Origin: Cheilinus undulatus
Lineage: Eukaryota; Chordata; Actinopteri; Labriformes; Labridae
Assembly: GCF_018320785.1 (NCBI RefSeq)
Contig: NC_054881.1
Coordinates: forward strand, 42,074,424-42,138,423
Length of the DNA: 64,000 nt
Reading direction: 5' to 3'
Part shown: in pieces, positions 45,905 through 59,600 of the stretch
How the letters are laid out: every line of letters begins with the position of its first letter
Numbering within the stretch: the stretch's first letter is position 1
Notes under the pieces: model-generated
What the model was told of the DNA's origin: nothing
What the model saw: the letters and a program-made list of their open reading frames with translations, nothing else
The model's database searches: none
Program-made: the position numbers and the translations under genes

Positions 45905-48900
45905 CCCATACAGCATCTACAGACTGACATCTATAGGCTGATGTCTACAGACAGACGTCTATGGGCTGATGTCTACAAACTGACGTCTATGGGCTGATGT
46001 CTACAGACTGACATCTATGGGCTGATGTCTACAAACTGACGTCTATGGGCTGATGTCTACAGACTGACATCTATGGGCTGATGTCTACAGACTGACGTCT
46101 ACAGACTGACATCTATGGACTGATGTCTACAGACTGACGTCTATGGACTGACATCTATGGACTGACGTCTACAAACTTACGGTTAATGGGTGACGTCTAC
46201 AGACTGATGTCTACAGACTGACGTCTATGGACTAATGTCTACAGACTGACATCTATGGACTGACGTCTACAAACTGACGGTTAATGGGTGACGTCTACAG
46301 ACTGATGTCTACAGACTGACGTCTATGGGCTGACGTCTACAGACTGATGTCTACAGACTGACGTCTATGGGCTGACGTCTACAGACTGATGTCTACAGAC
46401 TGACGTCTATGGGCTGACGTCTACAAACTGACGGTTAATGGGTTACGTCTACAGACTGATGTCTACAGACTGACGTCTATGGGCTGATGTCTACAGACTG
46501 ACGTCTGTGGGCTGATGTTTACAATCTGACGTCTATGGACTGATGTTTACAATCTGACATCTATGGACTGATGTCTTCAGACTGACGTCTACAATCTGAC
46601 GTCTATGGACTGATGTTTACAATCTGACATCTATGGACTGATGTCTTCAGACTGACGTCTACAATCTGACGTCTATGGACTGATGTTTACAATCTGACAT
46701 CTATGGGCTGATGTCTGCAGATTGACGTCTATGAACTGATTGTCTACAAACTGACGTCTATGGGCTGATGTCTACAGACTGACGTCTGTGGGCTGATGTC
46801 TACAATCTGACGTCTATGGGCTGATGTCTTCAGACTGACGTCTGTGGGCTGACGACTTCAGACTGACGTCTATGGGCTGCTGTCTACAGACTGACGTCTA
46901 CAACCTGACGTCTATGTGCTGATATCTACAGACTGACATCTATGGGCTGACGTCTACTAACTGACGTCTATGGACTGATGTCTACAATCTGACGTCTATG
47001 GGCTGATGTTTACAGACTGACATCTATGGACTGATGTCTACAGACTGACGTCTACAAACTGACATCTATGGGCTGATGTCTAAAAAATGTCCGTGGGTTG
47101 ATGTCTACAGACTGACGTCTGTGGGCTAAAGTCTAAAAACTGACGTCTACAGACTGATGTCTATGGGCTGATGTCTACAGACTGACGTCTATAGGCTGAT
47201 GTCTACAGACTGTCTGATATCTATGGGCTGATGTCTACAGACTGTCTGATATCTATGGGCTGATGTCTACAGACTGTCTGATATCTATGGGCTGATGTCT
47301 ACAGACTGTCTGATATCTATGGGCTGATGTCTACAGACTGTCTGATATCTATGGGCTGATGTCTACAGACTGTCTGATATCTAAGGGCTGATGTCTACAG
47401 ACTGACGTCTATGGGCTGACGTCTACAGACTGATGTCTACAGACTGACGTCTATGGGCTGACGTCTACAAACTGACGGTTAATGGGTTACGTCTACAGAC
47501 TGATGTCTACAGACTGACGTCTATGGGCTGATGTCTACAGACTGACGTCTGTGGGCTGATGTTTACAATCTGACGTCTATGGACTGATGTTTACAATCTG
47601 ACATCTATGGACTGATGTCTTCAGACTGACGTCTACAATCTGACGTCTATGGACTGATGTTTACAATCTGACATCTATGGACTGATGTCTTCAGACTGAC
47701 GTCTACAATCTGACGTCTATGGACTGATGTTTACAATCTGACATCTATGGGCTGATGTCTGCAGATTGACGTCTATGAACTGATTGTCTACAAACTGACG
47801 TCTATGGGCTGATGTCTACAGACTGACGTCTGTGGGCTGATGTCTACAATCTGACGTCTATGGGCTGATGTCTTCAGACTGACGTCTGTGGGCTGACGAC
47901 TTCAGACTGACGTCTATGGGCTGCTGTCTACAGACTGACGTCTACAACCTGACGTCTATGTGCTGATATCTACAGACTGACATCTATGGGCTGACGTCTA
48001 CTAACTGACGTCTATGGACTGATGTCTACAATCTGACGTCTATGGGCTGATGTTTACAGACTGACATCTATGGACTGATGTCTACAGACTGACGTCTACA
48101 AACTGACATCTATGGGCTGATGTCTACAAATGTCCGTGGGTTGATGTCTACAGACTGACGTCTGTGGGCTAAAGTCTAAAAACTGACGTCTACAGACTGA
48201 TGTCTATGGGCTGATGTCTACAGACTGACGTCTATAGACTGATGTCTACAGACTGTCTGATATCTATGGGCTGATGTCTACAGACTGTCTGATATCTATG
48301 GGCTGATGTCTACAGACTGTCTGATATCTAAGGGCTGATGTCTACAGACTGACGTCTATGGGCTGATGTCTACAGACTGACGTCTTTGGGCTGATGTCTA
48401 CAGACTGACGTCTATGGGCTGCTGTCTACAGACTGACGTCTACAACCTGACGTCTATGTGCTGATATCTACAGACTGACATCTATGGGCTGACGTCTACT
48501 AACTGACGTCTATGGACTGATGTCTACAATCTGACGTCTATGGGCTGATGTTTACAGACTGACATCTATGGACTGATGTCTACAGACTGACGTCTACAAA
48601 CTGACATCTATGGGCTGATGTCTACAAATGTCCGTGGGTTGATGTCTACAGACTGACGTCTGTGGGCTAAAGTCTAAAAACTGACGTCTACAGACTGATG
48701 TCTATGGGCTGATGTCTACAGACTGACGTCTATAGGCTGATGTCTACAGACTGTCTGATATCTATGGGCTGATGTCTACAGACTGTCTGATATCTATGGG
48801 CTGATGTCTACAGACTGTCTGATATCTATGGGCTGATGTCTACAGACTGTCTGATATCTAAGGGCTGATGTCTACAGACTGACGTCTATGGGCTGACGTC

Positions 48901-49955
48901 TACAGACTGATGTCTACAGACTGACGTCTATGGGCTGACGTCTACAAACTGACGGTTAATGGGTTACGTCTACAGACTGATGTCTACAGACTGACGTCTA
49001 TGGGCTGATGTCTACAGACTGACGTCTGTGGGCTGATGTTTACAATCTGACGTCTATGGACTGATGTTTACAATCTGACATCTATGGACTGATGTCTTCA
49101 GACTGACGTCTACAATCTGACGTCTATGGACTGATGTTTACAATCTGACATCTATGGACTGATGTCTTCAGACTGACGTCTACAATCTGACGTCTATGGA
49201 CTGATGTTTACAATCTGACATCTATGGGCTGATGTCTGCAGATTGACGTCTATGAACTGATTGTCTACAAACTGACGTCTATGGGCTGATGTCTACAGAC
49301 TGACGTCTGTGGGCTGATGTCTACAATCTGACGTCTATGGGCTGATGTCTTCAGACTGACGTCTGTGGGCTGACGACTTCAGACTGACGTCTATGGGCTG
49401 CTGTCTACAGACTGACGTCTACAACCTGACGTCTATGTGCTGATATCTACAGACTGACATCTATGGGCTGACGTCTACTAACTGACGTCTATGGACTGAT
49501 GTCTACAATCTGACGTCTATGGGCTGATGTTTACAGACTGACATCTATGGACTGATGTCTACAGACTGACGTCTACAAACTGACATCTATGGGCTGATGT
49601 CTACAAATGTCCGTGGGTTGATGTCTACAGACTGACGTCTGTGGGCTAAAGTCTAAAAACTGACGTCTACAGACTGATGTCTATGGGCTGATGTCTACAG
49701 ACTGACGTCTATAGACTGATGTCTACAGACTGTCTGATATCTATGGGCTGATGTCTACAGACTGTCTGATATCTATGGGCTGATGTCTACAGACTGTCTG
49801 ATATCTAAGGGCTGATGTCTACAGACTGACGTCTATGGGCTGATGTCTACAGACTGACGTCTATGGGCTGATGTCTACAGACTCACGTCTTTGGGCTGAT
49901 GTCTACAGACTGACGTCTATGGGCTGATGTCTACAGACTGACGTCTATGGGTTCC
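45905..49955. repeat. Minisatellite of TGACGTCTAYRGRCTGA-type units with higher-order structure
   Basis: The basic period is about 28 bp (gactgacgtctatgggctga + tgtctaca), with many variants. Marker variants recur at long spacing: ggttaatgggttacgtctac at about 46434, 47478 and 48955, and tgaactgattgtctacaaac at about 46730, 47775 and 49252. The intervals are therefore about 1044 and 1477 bp. A third marker (atgtccgtgggttgatgtct) recurs at 47086, 48128, 48629 and 49606. Long segments have been duplicated as blocks. The array lies 3' of nrg1. Confidence 0.97.
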
Positions 49956-50680
49956 ACCATTTCTGAAAACATCAACTCATGACCTCCAAGCTTTCTGAAA
50001 AAAGATATCAGGACTATCAGAATAGGGTACAATTCATTTGGTCTCTTCTCGGTAAACCTTGACTCCATTTGAAGGCACCATCAGTACAGATGACGTCACA
50101 AAATAAAAGCCCATTCCCAGCAGACAGGAAATTCCACAATAAAAGCCCATACTGTGTACAGAGACATCAGATAATCGACCAGCAGAGAAAAACGTCTTTG
50201 ACAGCATAAAGAGCGCAGCATGCACCTCGAAGGCGTTTCTTAAGGTCAATCTGTCGTAACGCTTCAAACTGCAGCCAGCAGGTCGCTGATTACTGGAGCT
50301 TTAAGATGGCTAATATATGGCCCAGAATGCATTGCTGCAGTTAAGCATACCAAACAGAAAGGCACCATTGATTTTAGTTCTGCACTGAAATTTACTGTGA
50401 ACCATTGCTACATACCAGCGTATGGCACTTTACCTACAAGACATTAACACATTTGACTTTTTATAAAACTTTATATTTCCTACTTCACTAAAATAAAAGT
50501 TTATTTTTCATTTACAGCAAATAATTTATAGAAAATAAAGGTTTAATAGTGGCTATTCCTTTTCTATGACAGACTCTCAACCTGGAGGAACTCCATGACT
50601 TTTCCTTGACTTCTTGTCATGCAGGGCCATCAGTGACTCGATGACTCGTCCTGCAGTTCATGTTTGACTTGTCTGGCAGG
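49956..50680 (-). other. nrg1: Probable nrg1 3' UTR and flank
   Basis: Follows the last nrg1 coding exon. TTTATT on the given strand at about 50501 gives a minus-strand AATAAA. No other gene is seen. Confidence 0.35.
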
Positions 50681-53600
50681 TCACAGATGACCCGACTCGC
50701 CGTGCGGGTTGCTGAGCGGTGCTGTTGGGTTAGTCCTGCCGCCGTCCGAAGCAGGTGGACTTCTTGTAGTGATGAAGGGCATTTCGTCCTCCTGAACGTC
50801 GTCTGTTAGCACGCTGTTACAACTGGACTTCACCTCCTCTTGCTGCGTGTTGGACCCCTGTAAATCATCCGAAGGGAACACCTGGCTGCCAGCTGTTCCA
50901 TGCTCACCTTTGTCCACAGGTAACAGCGGGCTGGGCGGTAAACTGTGAGCCATGTGGCCGTGGTTGTAGTGGGCTGACGTCCTCTTCTGGTCATCTCGTG
51001 CCCGACGTTTGTTCAACAGCAGCAGGGGGCGCTCCTCCTCTCCAGAGGGGCTTAAAGCCACAGAAGGGACAGAGACGGCAAGGCTGGAAAGAGGGGCGGA
51101 CATCTCAGATGGAGGAGAACCTGGAGTTGGTAGAGATGTCCTAGACCCCGAGGAACACCTGGTCGGAGACGTCAGGACGGACACGAACCTAGGATAAAAA
51201 CACAACAACCAAAATGATTGGACATCGATAAAGATGAAAAATCAGAGACACCCTAGTGAATTAGAGACACACGCATGCAGAGCAGAACTAGGACCAAAAA
51301 TGAGCCCCACACACTCCATAACAAAGCCCTAACTTCCAGAGAGACTGCTGAGAGTGTCCCCCTCAGGTTCTGTTCACCTGCAGAGTCCTCAGACACAAAC
51401 CCAGCCAGCTGAAACCAGATTATTCAACAAGAAGGCAGGAATCGACCAAAAACAAAGCTACCTGGAGTGCTAGTTGTCCCTGAAAGGAAATATGCTGCAA
51501 GGAATTGAAGCACTGAGACTGATCCACAGCTCAGTCAACACAACCTCGCCATCAAGACAGGGCGCCGTTGACAAAGGCGGGTCCAACAGAGGAACGACCG
51601 TGCACCCACTGCAGCCAACAGGAGGTGGAAACAGAGCTCTTCTTTCTAACCACCCGTTCTTTATATGGGGAAATCAGAGAATGTTCTTTCCTCTCTTCAC
51701 CAGAAAAACAAAAATAATTCACCAGGATGAACAAACAGAAGCTTCCAGATCTGCTGGTTGAAGATCAACAACGTGCAAATGTTGCAGCACATTAGTGAGC
51801 AGCTGTGACCAAAGAGGATCCTCAATGTCTACATCACCACCATCAAATGGACTTTGGATTTTTTCTTTTTAAATTACATTTCTTAATTATGAAATGTAAA
51901 ATGATTTGGCAATGTAACCCTTTAGTTTTCATGCCAATAAATAGATTCAGGGTCTGGCTGATGGTTTGATCAGGGTCTGGCTGATGGTTTGATCAGGGTC
52001 TGGCTGATGGTTTGATTAGAGTCTGGCTGGTGGTTTGATCAGGGTCTGGCTAGTGGTTTGATCAGGGTCTGGCTGATGGTTTGATCAGGGTCTGGCTGGT
52101 GGTTTGATCAGGGTCTGGCTGGTGGTTTGATCAGGGTCTGGCTGTATCTGGTGGTTTGATCAGGGTCTGGCTGTATCTGGTGCTTTGATCAGGGTCTGGC
52201 TGGTGCTTTGATCAGGTCCTGGCTGGTGGTTTGATCAGGGTCTGGCTGGTGGTTTGATCAGGGTCTGGCTGGTGGTTTGATCAGGGTCTGGCTGGTGGTT
52301 TGATCAGGGTCTGGCTGGTGGTTTGATCAGGGTCTGGCTGATGGTTTGATCAGGGTCTGGCTGGCGGTTTGATCAGGGTCTGGCTGGTGGTTTGATCAGG
52401 GTCTGGCTGTATCTGGTGCTTTGATCAGGGTCTGGCTGGTGCTTTGATCAGGTCCTGGCTGGTGGTTTGATCAGGGTCTGGCTGTATCTGGTACTTTGAT
52501 CAGGGTCTGACTGTATCTGGTGCTTTGGTCAGGGTCTGGCTGTATTTGGTGGTCTGGTCAGGGTCTTGCTGTATCTGGTGGTTTGATCAGGGTCTGACTG
52601 TTGGTTTGATCAGGGTCTGGCTGGTCTTTAGATCAGGGTCTGTCTGATGGTCTGATCAGGGTCGGACTGTATCTGGTGGTTTGATCAGGGTCTGACTGTA
52701 TCTGGTGCTTTGATCAGGGTCTGTCTGATGGTTTGATCAGGGTCTGTCTGATGGTTTGATCAGGGTCTGACTGGTGGCTTGATCAGGGTCTGTCTGGTGG
52801 TTAGATCAGGGTCTGTCTGGTGGTTAGATCAGGGTCTGACTGGTCTTTAGATCAGGGTCTGTCTGATGGTCTGATCAGGGTCTGACTGTATCTGGTGGTT
52901 TGATCAGGGTCTGACTGCATCTGGTGCTTTGATCAGGGTCTGACTGTATCTGGTGGTTTGATCAGGGTCTGACTGTATCTGGTGCTTTGATCAGGGTCTG
53001 ACTGTATCTGGTGCTTTGATCAGGGTCTGGCTGGTCTGTAGATCAGGGTCTGTCTGATGGATTGATCAGGGTCTGACTGTATCTGGTGCTTTGATCAGGG
53101 TCTGTCTGATGGTTTGATCAGGGTCTGACTGTATCTGGTGCTTTGATCAGGGTCTGTCTGGTGGTTAGATCAGGGTCTGGCTGGTCTGTAGATCAGGGTC
53201 TGTCTGATGGTTTGATCAGGGTCTGACTGTATCTGGTGCTTTGATCAGGGTCTGTCTGGTGGTTAGATCAGGGTCTGGCTGGTCTGTAGATCAGGGTCTG
53301 TCTGATGGTTTGATCAGGGTCTGACTGTATCTGGTGCATTGATCAGGGTCTGTCTGATGGTTTGATCAGGGTCTGACTGTATCTGGTGCTTTGATCAGGG
53401 TCTGTCTGATGGTTTGATCAGGGTCTGACTGTATCTGGTGCTTTGATCAGGGTCTGGCTGCATCTGGGTGTCATATAAACATTTCAAAGTTAAACTGGTC
53501 AGTTACCTCGGTCTTTAAGCCATGTCGGAGCTGTCTGTGTCACGGCCCTTCTTTGAATGAGCTCTTAAATCTCTGGTGCCAGCGGTGGCATTCAGACGAC

Positions 53601-56600
53601 CCCTGCCGCGCTGCGGGGCACGCTGGCTATTCTCAGTCAGTGACGTCACGGAGACGGACTCGTTGTCCGACAGACTGTCGGACCAGTCATTATTCCAGCT
53701 GCAGAGACAGGGAGGGGCGTTACCACGGAGACAGACGAGAATATAGCGGTGTTTTATTACACCTGAATCAGAGCCAGCATGGCGTCAGCGTTGTGTTCAG
53801 CGATTGGGCAGTTTATCATTTAATCAGCTGATTCAATCAACAGCCACAAGCTTCCTGTTTATAAATGAGGTCTCACAAGGGAGGACGGTGCTGACCTTTT
53901 AAATATTCATGATGAAATGTAGTCTTTAGGATCAGGTTCATCTGTTCCAGTCTTAATTTGTTATTAATAATCAATCTTTGATAATTGAACAAAACACTTG
54001 AAGGTGGTCTGCCCCCCTCTGAGGGGTTTTAATTCAGACCTCTTGGAATATTTTTGGAGTTTTCTGAAATGATGTAGATAAATAAAATAATCTGAGCCAC
54101 AAATATTGAATACATATTTAGTATACATTCATTAGGCATTTTTAAAGCATAGTCTGTTTTTTGGCCACCAGGGGGCTCTCAATTAAAACAGTCACAAAAG
54201 ACTGCTGTTTGAACTGTTTGAGTTTGTCTGGCTGAGTCATGATCGCAACTGTTAAAACAGCGTTACTAGAGGAAACCACAAGAGGGTGCCAGAGAGGGCA
54301 TTTTCTAAAAATAAATAAATAAATAAAAGCAAAAAAACAAAACACAAAAAAGCAGACAAAGACATCTTGCAACTGGCCTCTGATCTAAAGCCGGGCGTAC
54401 ACTGCACTCTCTCAAGCCTGTTCTCATCTGATGATTTCTGAGTCCTGGAGCTGGTTTGTGGTCTGTAGTTTGAGGGGACACAACAGCGGACCTCGACTAA
54501 ATTACATTGATAATAATAAGCCCAGACAAAGTTGTAATCCTGCGCTGCTCCTATGAGCACATAAATCTCAAATTTTGTATCATGTGTCATAAACGTTTCA
54601 ATCTCACAGTGAACCCTGAGATTAGACCACCAGAGTAGGATGCCTCAGGCCGAGCAGAGGCAGGGATGAGAGAGACCATGTGTCAAATGCTGAGGTGTTC
54701 AGGAGCCTGAGGATGGGAAAGGTTAGATGCTGGATACGGGAGCAGAAGCTGCACTTCTAGGGGCACCTTGCATGCTTTCCCAGGCCTTAAAACATACTGG
54801 CTGCCCAGGACCCAGTAGGTTGGGCTGGACACTGGGGATGGCAAAATGCGTCATGGACGGGCGGGTTCCTGGAGAGATGAGGCATGGTCTTGGATTGGGA
54901 CTGGACAACGTCCATCAGGACACCAGATACCGCAGCTGGAGTTAGCTGTGTGGCTTTTACATCTGATATCAAGAGTGCTTTGTGTGTTCAAATGATGTAT
55001 GACACTGAGAAGCTGATGTTTCCTCACACAGCTGAATGAAAGAAGAAAGCCCTCTAGTTATATCTCTCTTCTAAAGGGGTTGTTGGCAAACATACAGGAG
55101 CTTTATTTGGACTGAGGTGTTCTGAGTGGTCCTTAAATGTTCACAGGTATGTCTGAGTGAAAACACCAAACTGACCAAAGAATGAACGACTCAAACTAAT
55201 GTCAGATCAACAGGTCATCGACTCACAATAAAAATTATTAAAAAGTCCTGGGTAACACCTGCAAACGTAATAAACTACAAACGTGTAAACTACAAACATT
55301 CAAACTACAAACATTCAAAACTACAAATGGAATAAACTACAAATGTTCAAAACTACAAATTTGATAAACTACAGACCTAATAAACTACAAACATAATTAA
55401 GTACAAATGTTTAAAACTACAAACGTAATAAACTACTAACATAATAAACAACAAACAAAAGAAACTACAATTATAATAGACTGCAAACATAAACTACAAA
55501 TGTTCAAAAGTACAAACAGAAACCATAATTATAATAAACTACAAATATAATAAACTACATACGTTCAAAACTACAAACATAATATACTACAAATGTAATA
55601 AACCACAGACGTAATAAACTACAAACGTTCAAACTACAAATGTTCAAAGTTACAAACCTAATAAACTACAAACATTCAAAACTACAAATGTAATAAAATG
55701 CAAACGTAATAAACTACAATCGTTCAAAATTACGTCACTACCGGTTTTGCTCACCTCTGGCTTGAGACGTTGGTGAATGTGGTGTGATCATGAGCAGAGA
55801 AGGCATTTTTACTGGTGAAGGTTGTTTCTGTGTCGTTCTCAGCAGCGTGCCGTGTGACTGTCCCGTTACATTGCTTTTGGAAAAAGAGAGAGAGGTTGAG
55901 ACTGAGATTGTTTGATTTCAAAGTGAAGATGACAAAGATGAAGATGATGAGTTCACTGACAGGCTGAAGCTCCTGCAGAGGCATATTTCCGATGTTAGCC
56001 TCGTGTCGTCCTCTGACCGAGTTCTGCTGTTTGGCTCCGCTGTTAATCTGTTTCTTTTTCTTCTTCTTCGTCCTCAGACTTTGCCTCAGACGATCCTGAA
56101 GTTTCTTCCTCTGCTTCCTGTTTTGGAACAAAAGGAAAAACATGAATGACCTCAGAGAAAAAAAACGAAAAGCAAACGGAGTTATGAAAGTGTTTATTAA
56201 CAAATGATGACAGGAAACTGGGTGTCCTTCTTCGCTGAGGATTTAGGACCATGTTTTTCATACATTTTCTAAAGTTTTCTTTTTTTTAATGTATGAATCT
56301 AAAAATACATTAGACTCATAATCCCACCCATGTCTGCATTATTATTGAGTTTAATATCAAACATCTGATTTTAAAAAAGCATTCGGCTTTGAAAGACTAA
56401 TCTAACTAGACAAGCATGTTTACTGTGTTTCACTCATTTTTCTGTCCATACTTTTTTAAAAAGGGAATTATTAAGTTGTAGCCTTCAGTGTTGAAAATCG
56501 AGCTGAATTAGAAAAAAGCTGCCGATCCTCTCATGTCCACAAGAGGGTGTCTGCATCTATCCCCATGTTGAAATGTGGATGGATGCAGACACAATGATGC

Positions 56601-59600
56601 ATGTGTTTTTGGACAGTCTGTTCTACGCTGCAGCAGGTAGGCGATGGCATCGTCCACCCCCAGGTGTAGAGGGTAGATGATCTCACCAGCAGCCTGATGT
56701 GCGACAAGACCAGCCTCTCCAGCACCTTCATCACACGCGGTGATAGCGACCGGCAAATAGTCCTTGAGGTTGGATGGAGTTGTCTTCTTCAGTAACAGTA
56801 CCAGGCGGGATCAGTGTTAATTTTGTCGACTAAAACTATTCATTGACAGCCTTTTTTCCATGATAAAAACTAGACTAAAACTAACAAAAACAGATCTGTG
56901 ATGACAAAAACTGACAAAAATTAAGTTTAGTTTTCATCAAGATAACTAAAACTAGACTAAAATGTAATTTATTTTTTCGTCAGACATTCAAAATCCATGA
57001 TATTTCTTTACTGTGAGTAAATCTGTCAAATAACAATGCAGCTGTAGCTAGTCTGCCTCTCAGCTGTAGAAAGCAGGGACCCCAAGTTTAGCAGAGTGCA
57101 GAGAACACACTACCATGATTTGGTTCCAGATTTAGGCAAGAGAATAAATGCTTGGACTAAAAGTAAAGACTAAAATGTGAGGACTTTTATGGACTAAAAC
57201 TAGACTAAAGTTTTCGTTGACTAAAACTAAAAAGGGTAGAAATGACTAAAATGGGACTGAAAATAAAATGCATTTCATTTAAAGACTAAAACTGAGACTA
57301 AAATTAAAAATAGCGGCCAAAATTAACACTGGGCAGGATGTCTTCCACAGTACCAGTATCCTCTCCTGGCTCAGACATCAAGAGATGTTGAAGAACAGAA
57401 GACAGCTGGCTGGAACTGGTCTTCAGAACCCTGGGGCTGATGCCGTCAGGGCCTGAGGCGGAGTCTCTCCAGCTGTCTCTTAACCTGGCCAGTGGTTACA
57501 GTCAGTACCTCCTGTACCTGGAGAGAACCCATGCGTGCATGGGGAGAACATGCAAACTCCACACAGAAAGACCCTGACCAGGAAGCGAACCAAGAACCTT
57601 CTTGCTGTGAGTCAACAGCGCTATCCCCTGCGTCGCCGTGCAGCCCATTCTCTAATTCTTTGATATTATGGACTGTAGATGGGGGATACTCAAAGTAGAT
57701 AGATAGTCATTTATTGTTGTTGCATTGTAAAAACACAATGAAATTATGTTTGGCAGTCTCCTCTGTAGCAGCAAACACAGTGGTCCAAGCAGTGGTTAGA
57801 AATCCGCCTCCCGTCATCTATCCTGCTGGCAAGAGAGCGGGCATCTGGGAGAAAGATGCTCAGTACGACAGGTTTGTGTGGGGCTGCTCTTAGCCTAGCC
57901 TGCAGCCCCGCTTCTTTGTCCCGCTATCACCTTCTCTCACAATCCCGTCGCTGCCTCCTCCCCACTGGCTGTAAGTGTGCAGCTCCACGTCCTCCTCCTG
58001 TCAGTCTCCAAGCGCCCCATTCTCCAAATTATCGCCATCAGGAAAGATGTAAACGCCGTTGGGATGCTGTCAGTTCTGGTGTTAGTGTAGGGCTTTGTTT
58101 TGCTGCTAGTGATGGAGCGCCAGGCCGCTGCGTTCATACGCGCCCCCCATGCCACCTCAATAGGTAGCATTCAGTAGTCTCCCCAGTAGCCTTCACTATT
58201 TTACATTTAGGAACATTTTTCTGAAGTTGTTCCACACCTGTTAGACTCAGTTTTTCACAGATTGGTGAATCTCTCTGCTTCTATGAGACTCTGCCTGTCT
58301 AAAATGCTCCTTTTATACCCAATCATGTGACTGACCTGTTGACAATTAGCTTAATTAGGGATAAAATGCTCCTCCAGCTGTTTTTCATTAGAACCACTTA
58401 CTTTCCAGCCTTTTGTCACCCTGTCCCAACTTTTTTGAGATGTGTTGCAGCCATCAAATTCAAAACAAGCTAATATTTTCATGAAATGGTAAAATGTCCC
58501 AGTTTAACATCTGATATGTTGTTTATGTCCTGTTGTGAAAAAATAAAGGTTTATGAGATTTGACAATCATTGTTTTTCACATTCTACATAGTGCCCCAAC
58601 TTTTTTGGAATCAGAGATGTATAAGCCAGGGTGTTGTAGCTGTTTTTCAGGGAGCTGCCACCTATTACACATGTATTGATAGAGTTGAGAGTCTGGGGAT
58701 GTTTGGTACTGATAGACACTAATTAGAACATAAAGTCTATTATCATCATCTTCATGTACACCTTTACCACTACTAATAAATGTGAATATCCAATCAGCCA
58801 ATCACATGGCAGCACAGATGTGTGCCGGCATGTAAACATGGTGAAGACAATTCTGATGATTATGTTTTAGATCAGCTGTCTGTGAAATGTCTGAGCAGCC
58901 GCCATGCTCAAGAAACCACCTTTCTTCCCCGTTCTGATGCTGGCTTTGACTTTCAGCACATCGTCTTCACCACGTGATTGGTTGATTAGAGTTCTGTACT
59001 AATGGGAATTTGAGTAGGCGTGAGTGTGAATAACCTTTAAATATTAACATGAAATTATGATGAATGAATTACTTTGTTTTGTAGTAGGCGACCACACACA
59101 TGATCCCAACGACGAGGAGAGCAATGCAGATTCCAGATATCGTTAAAATACGTTTCTGATACATCTCCTCAGCTTCTGAAAAAGATGAAGATACACCTTC
59201 AAATATCAGCGGTATAAACATGCACAGCAGGCAAAAAGAAAAAGAAAAGTTCAGAGTGAGTTTGACATCCACAGCAGCCAAAAGTCCACATGCAGCTACA
59301 ATGAAGGGAATTTCCTTCCATTCATTATCTGGACAGATTATCCCATCTGTTTTTGTTTGTTGTTGGTTTTGTCCTTCACATTCATACTCACACCTACGAG
59401 AAATTTAGTCAGCAGTGAGCCTAACAAGTATGTCATTGGTCTGTTGGAGGGAGCCGAGTACTCAGAGCAAACCCACACATGCACTGGGAGAACATGCACC
59501 CTGTAGAGAAAGGCCCGGTCTGACTGGGATTCAAACCAGGAACCTCCATACTGCCAGGACAGTGCTATCCATCATACCACCATGCAGGAGGATTGGGCTG

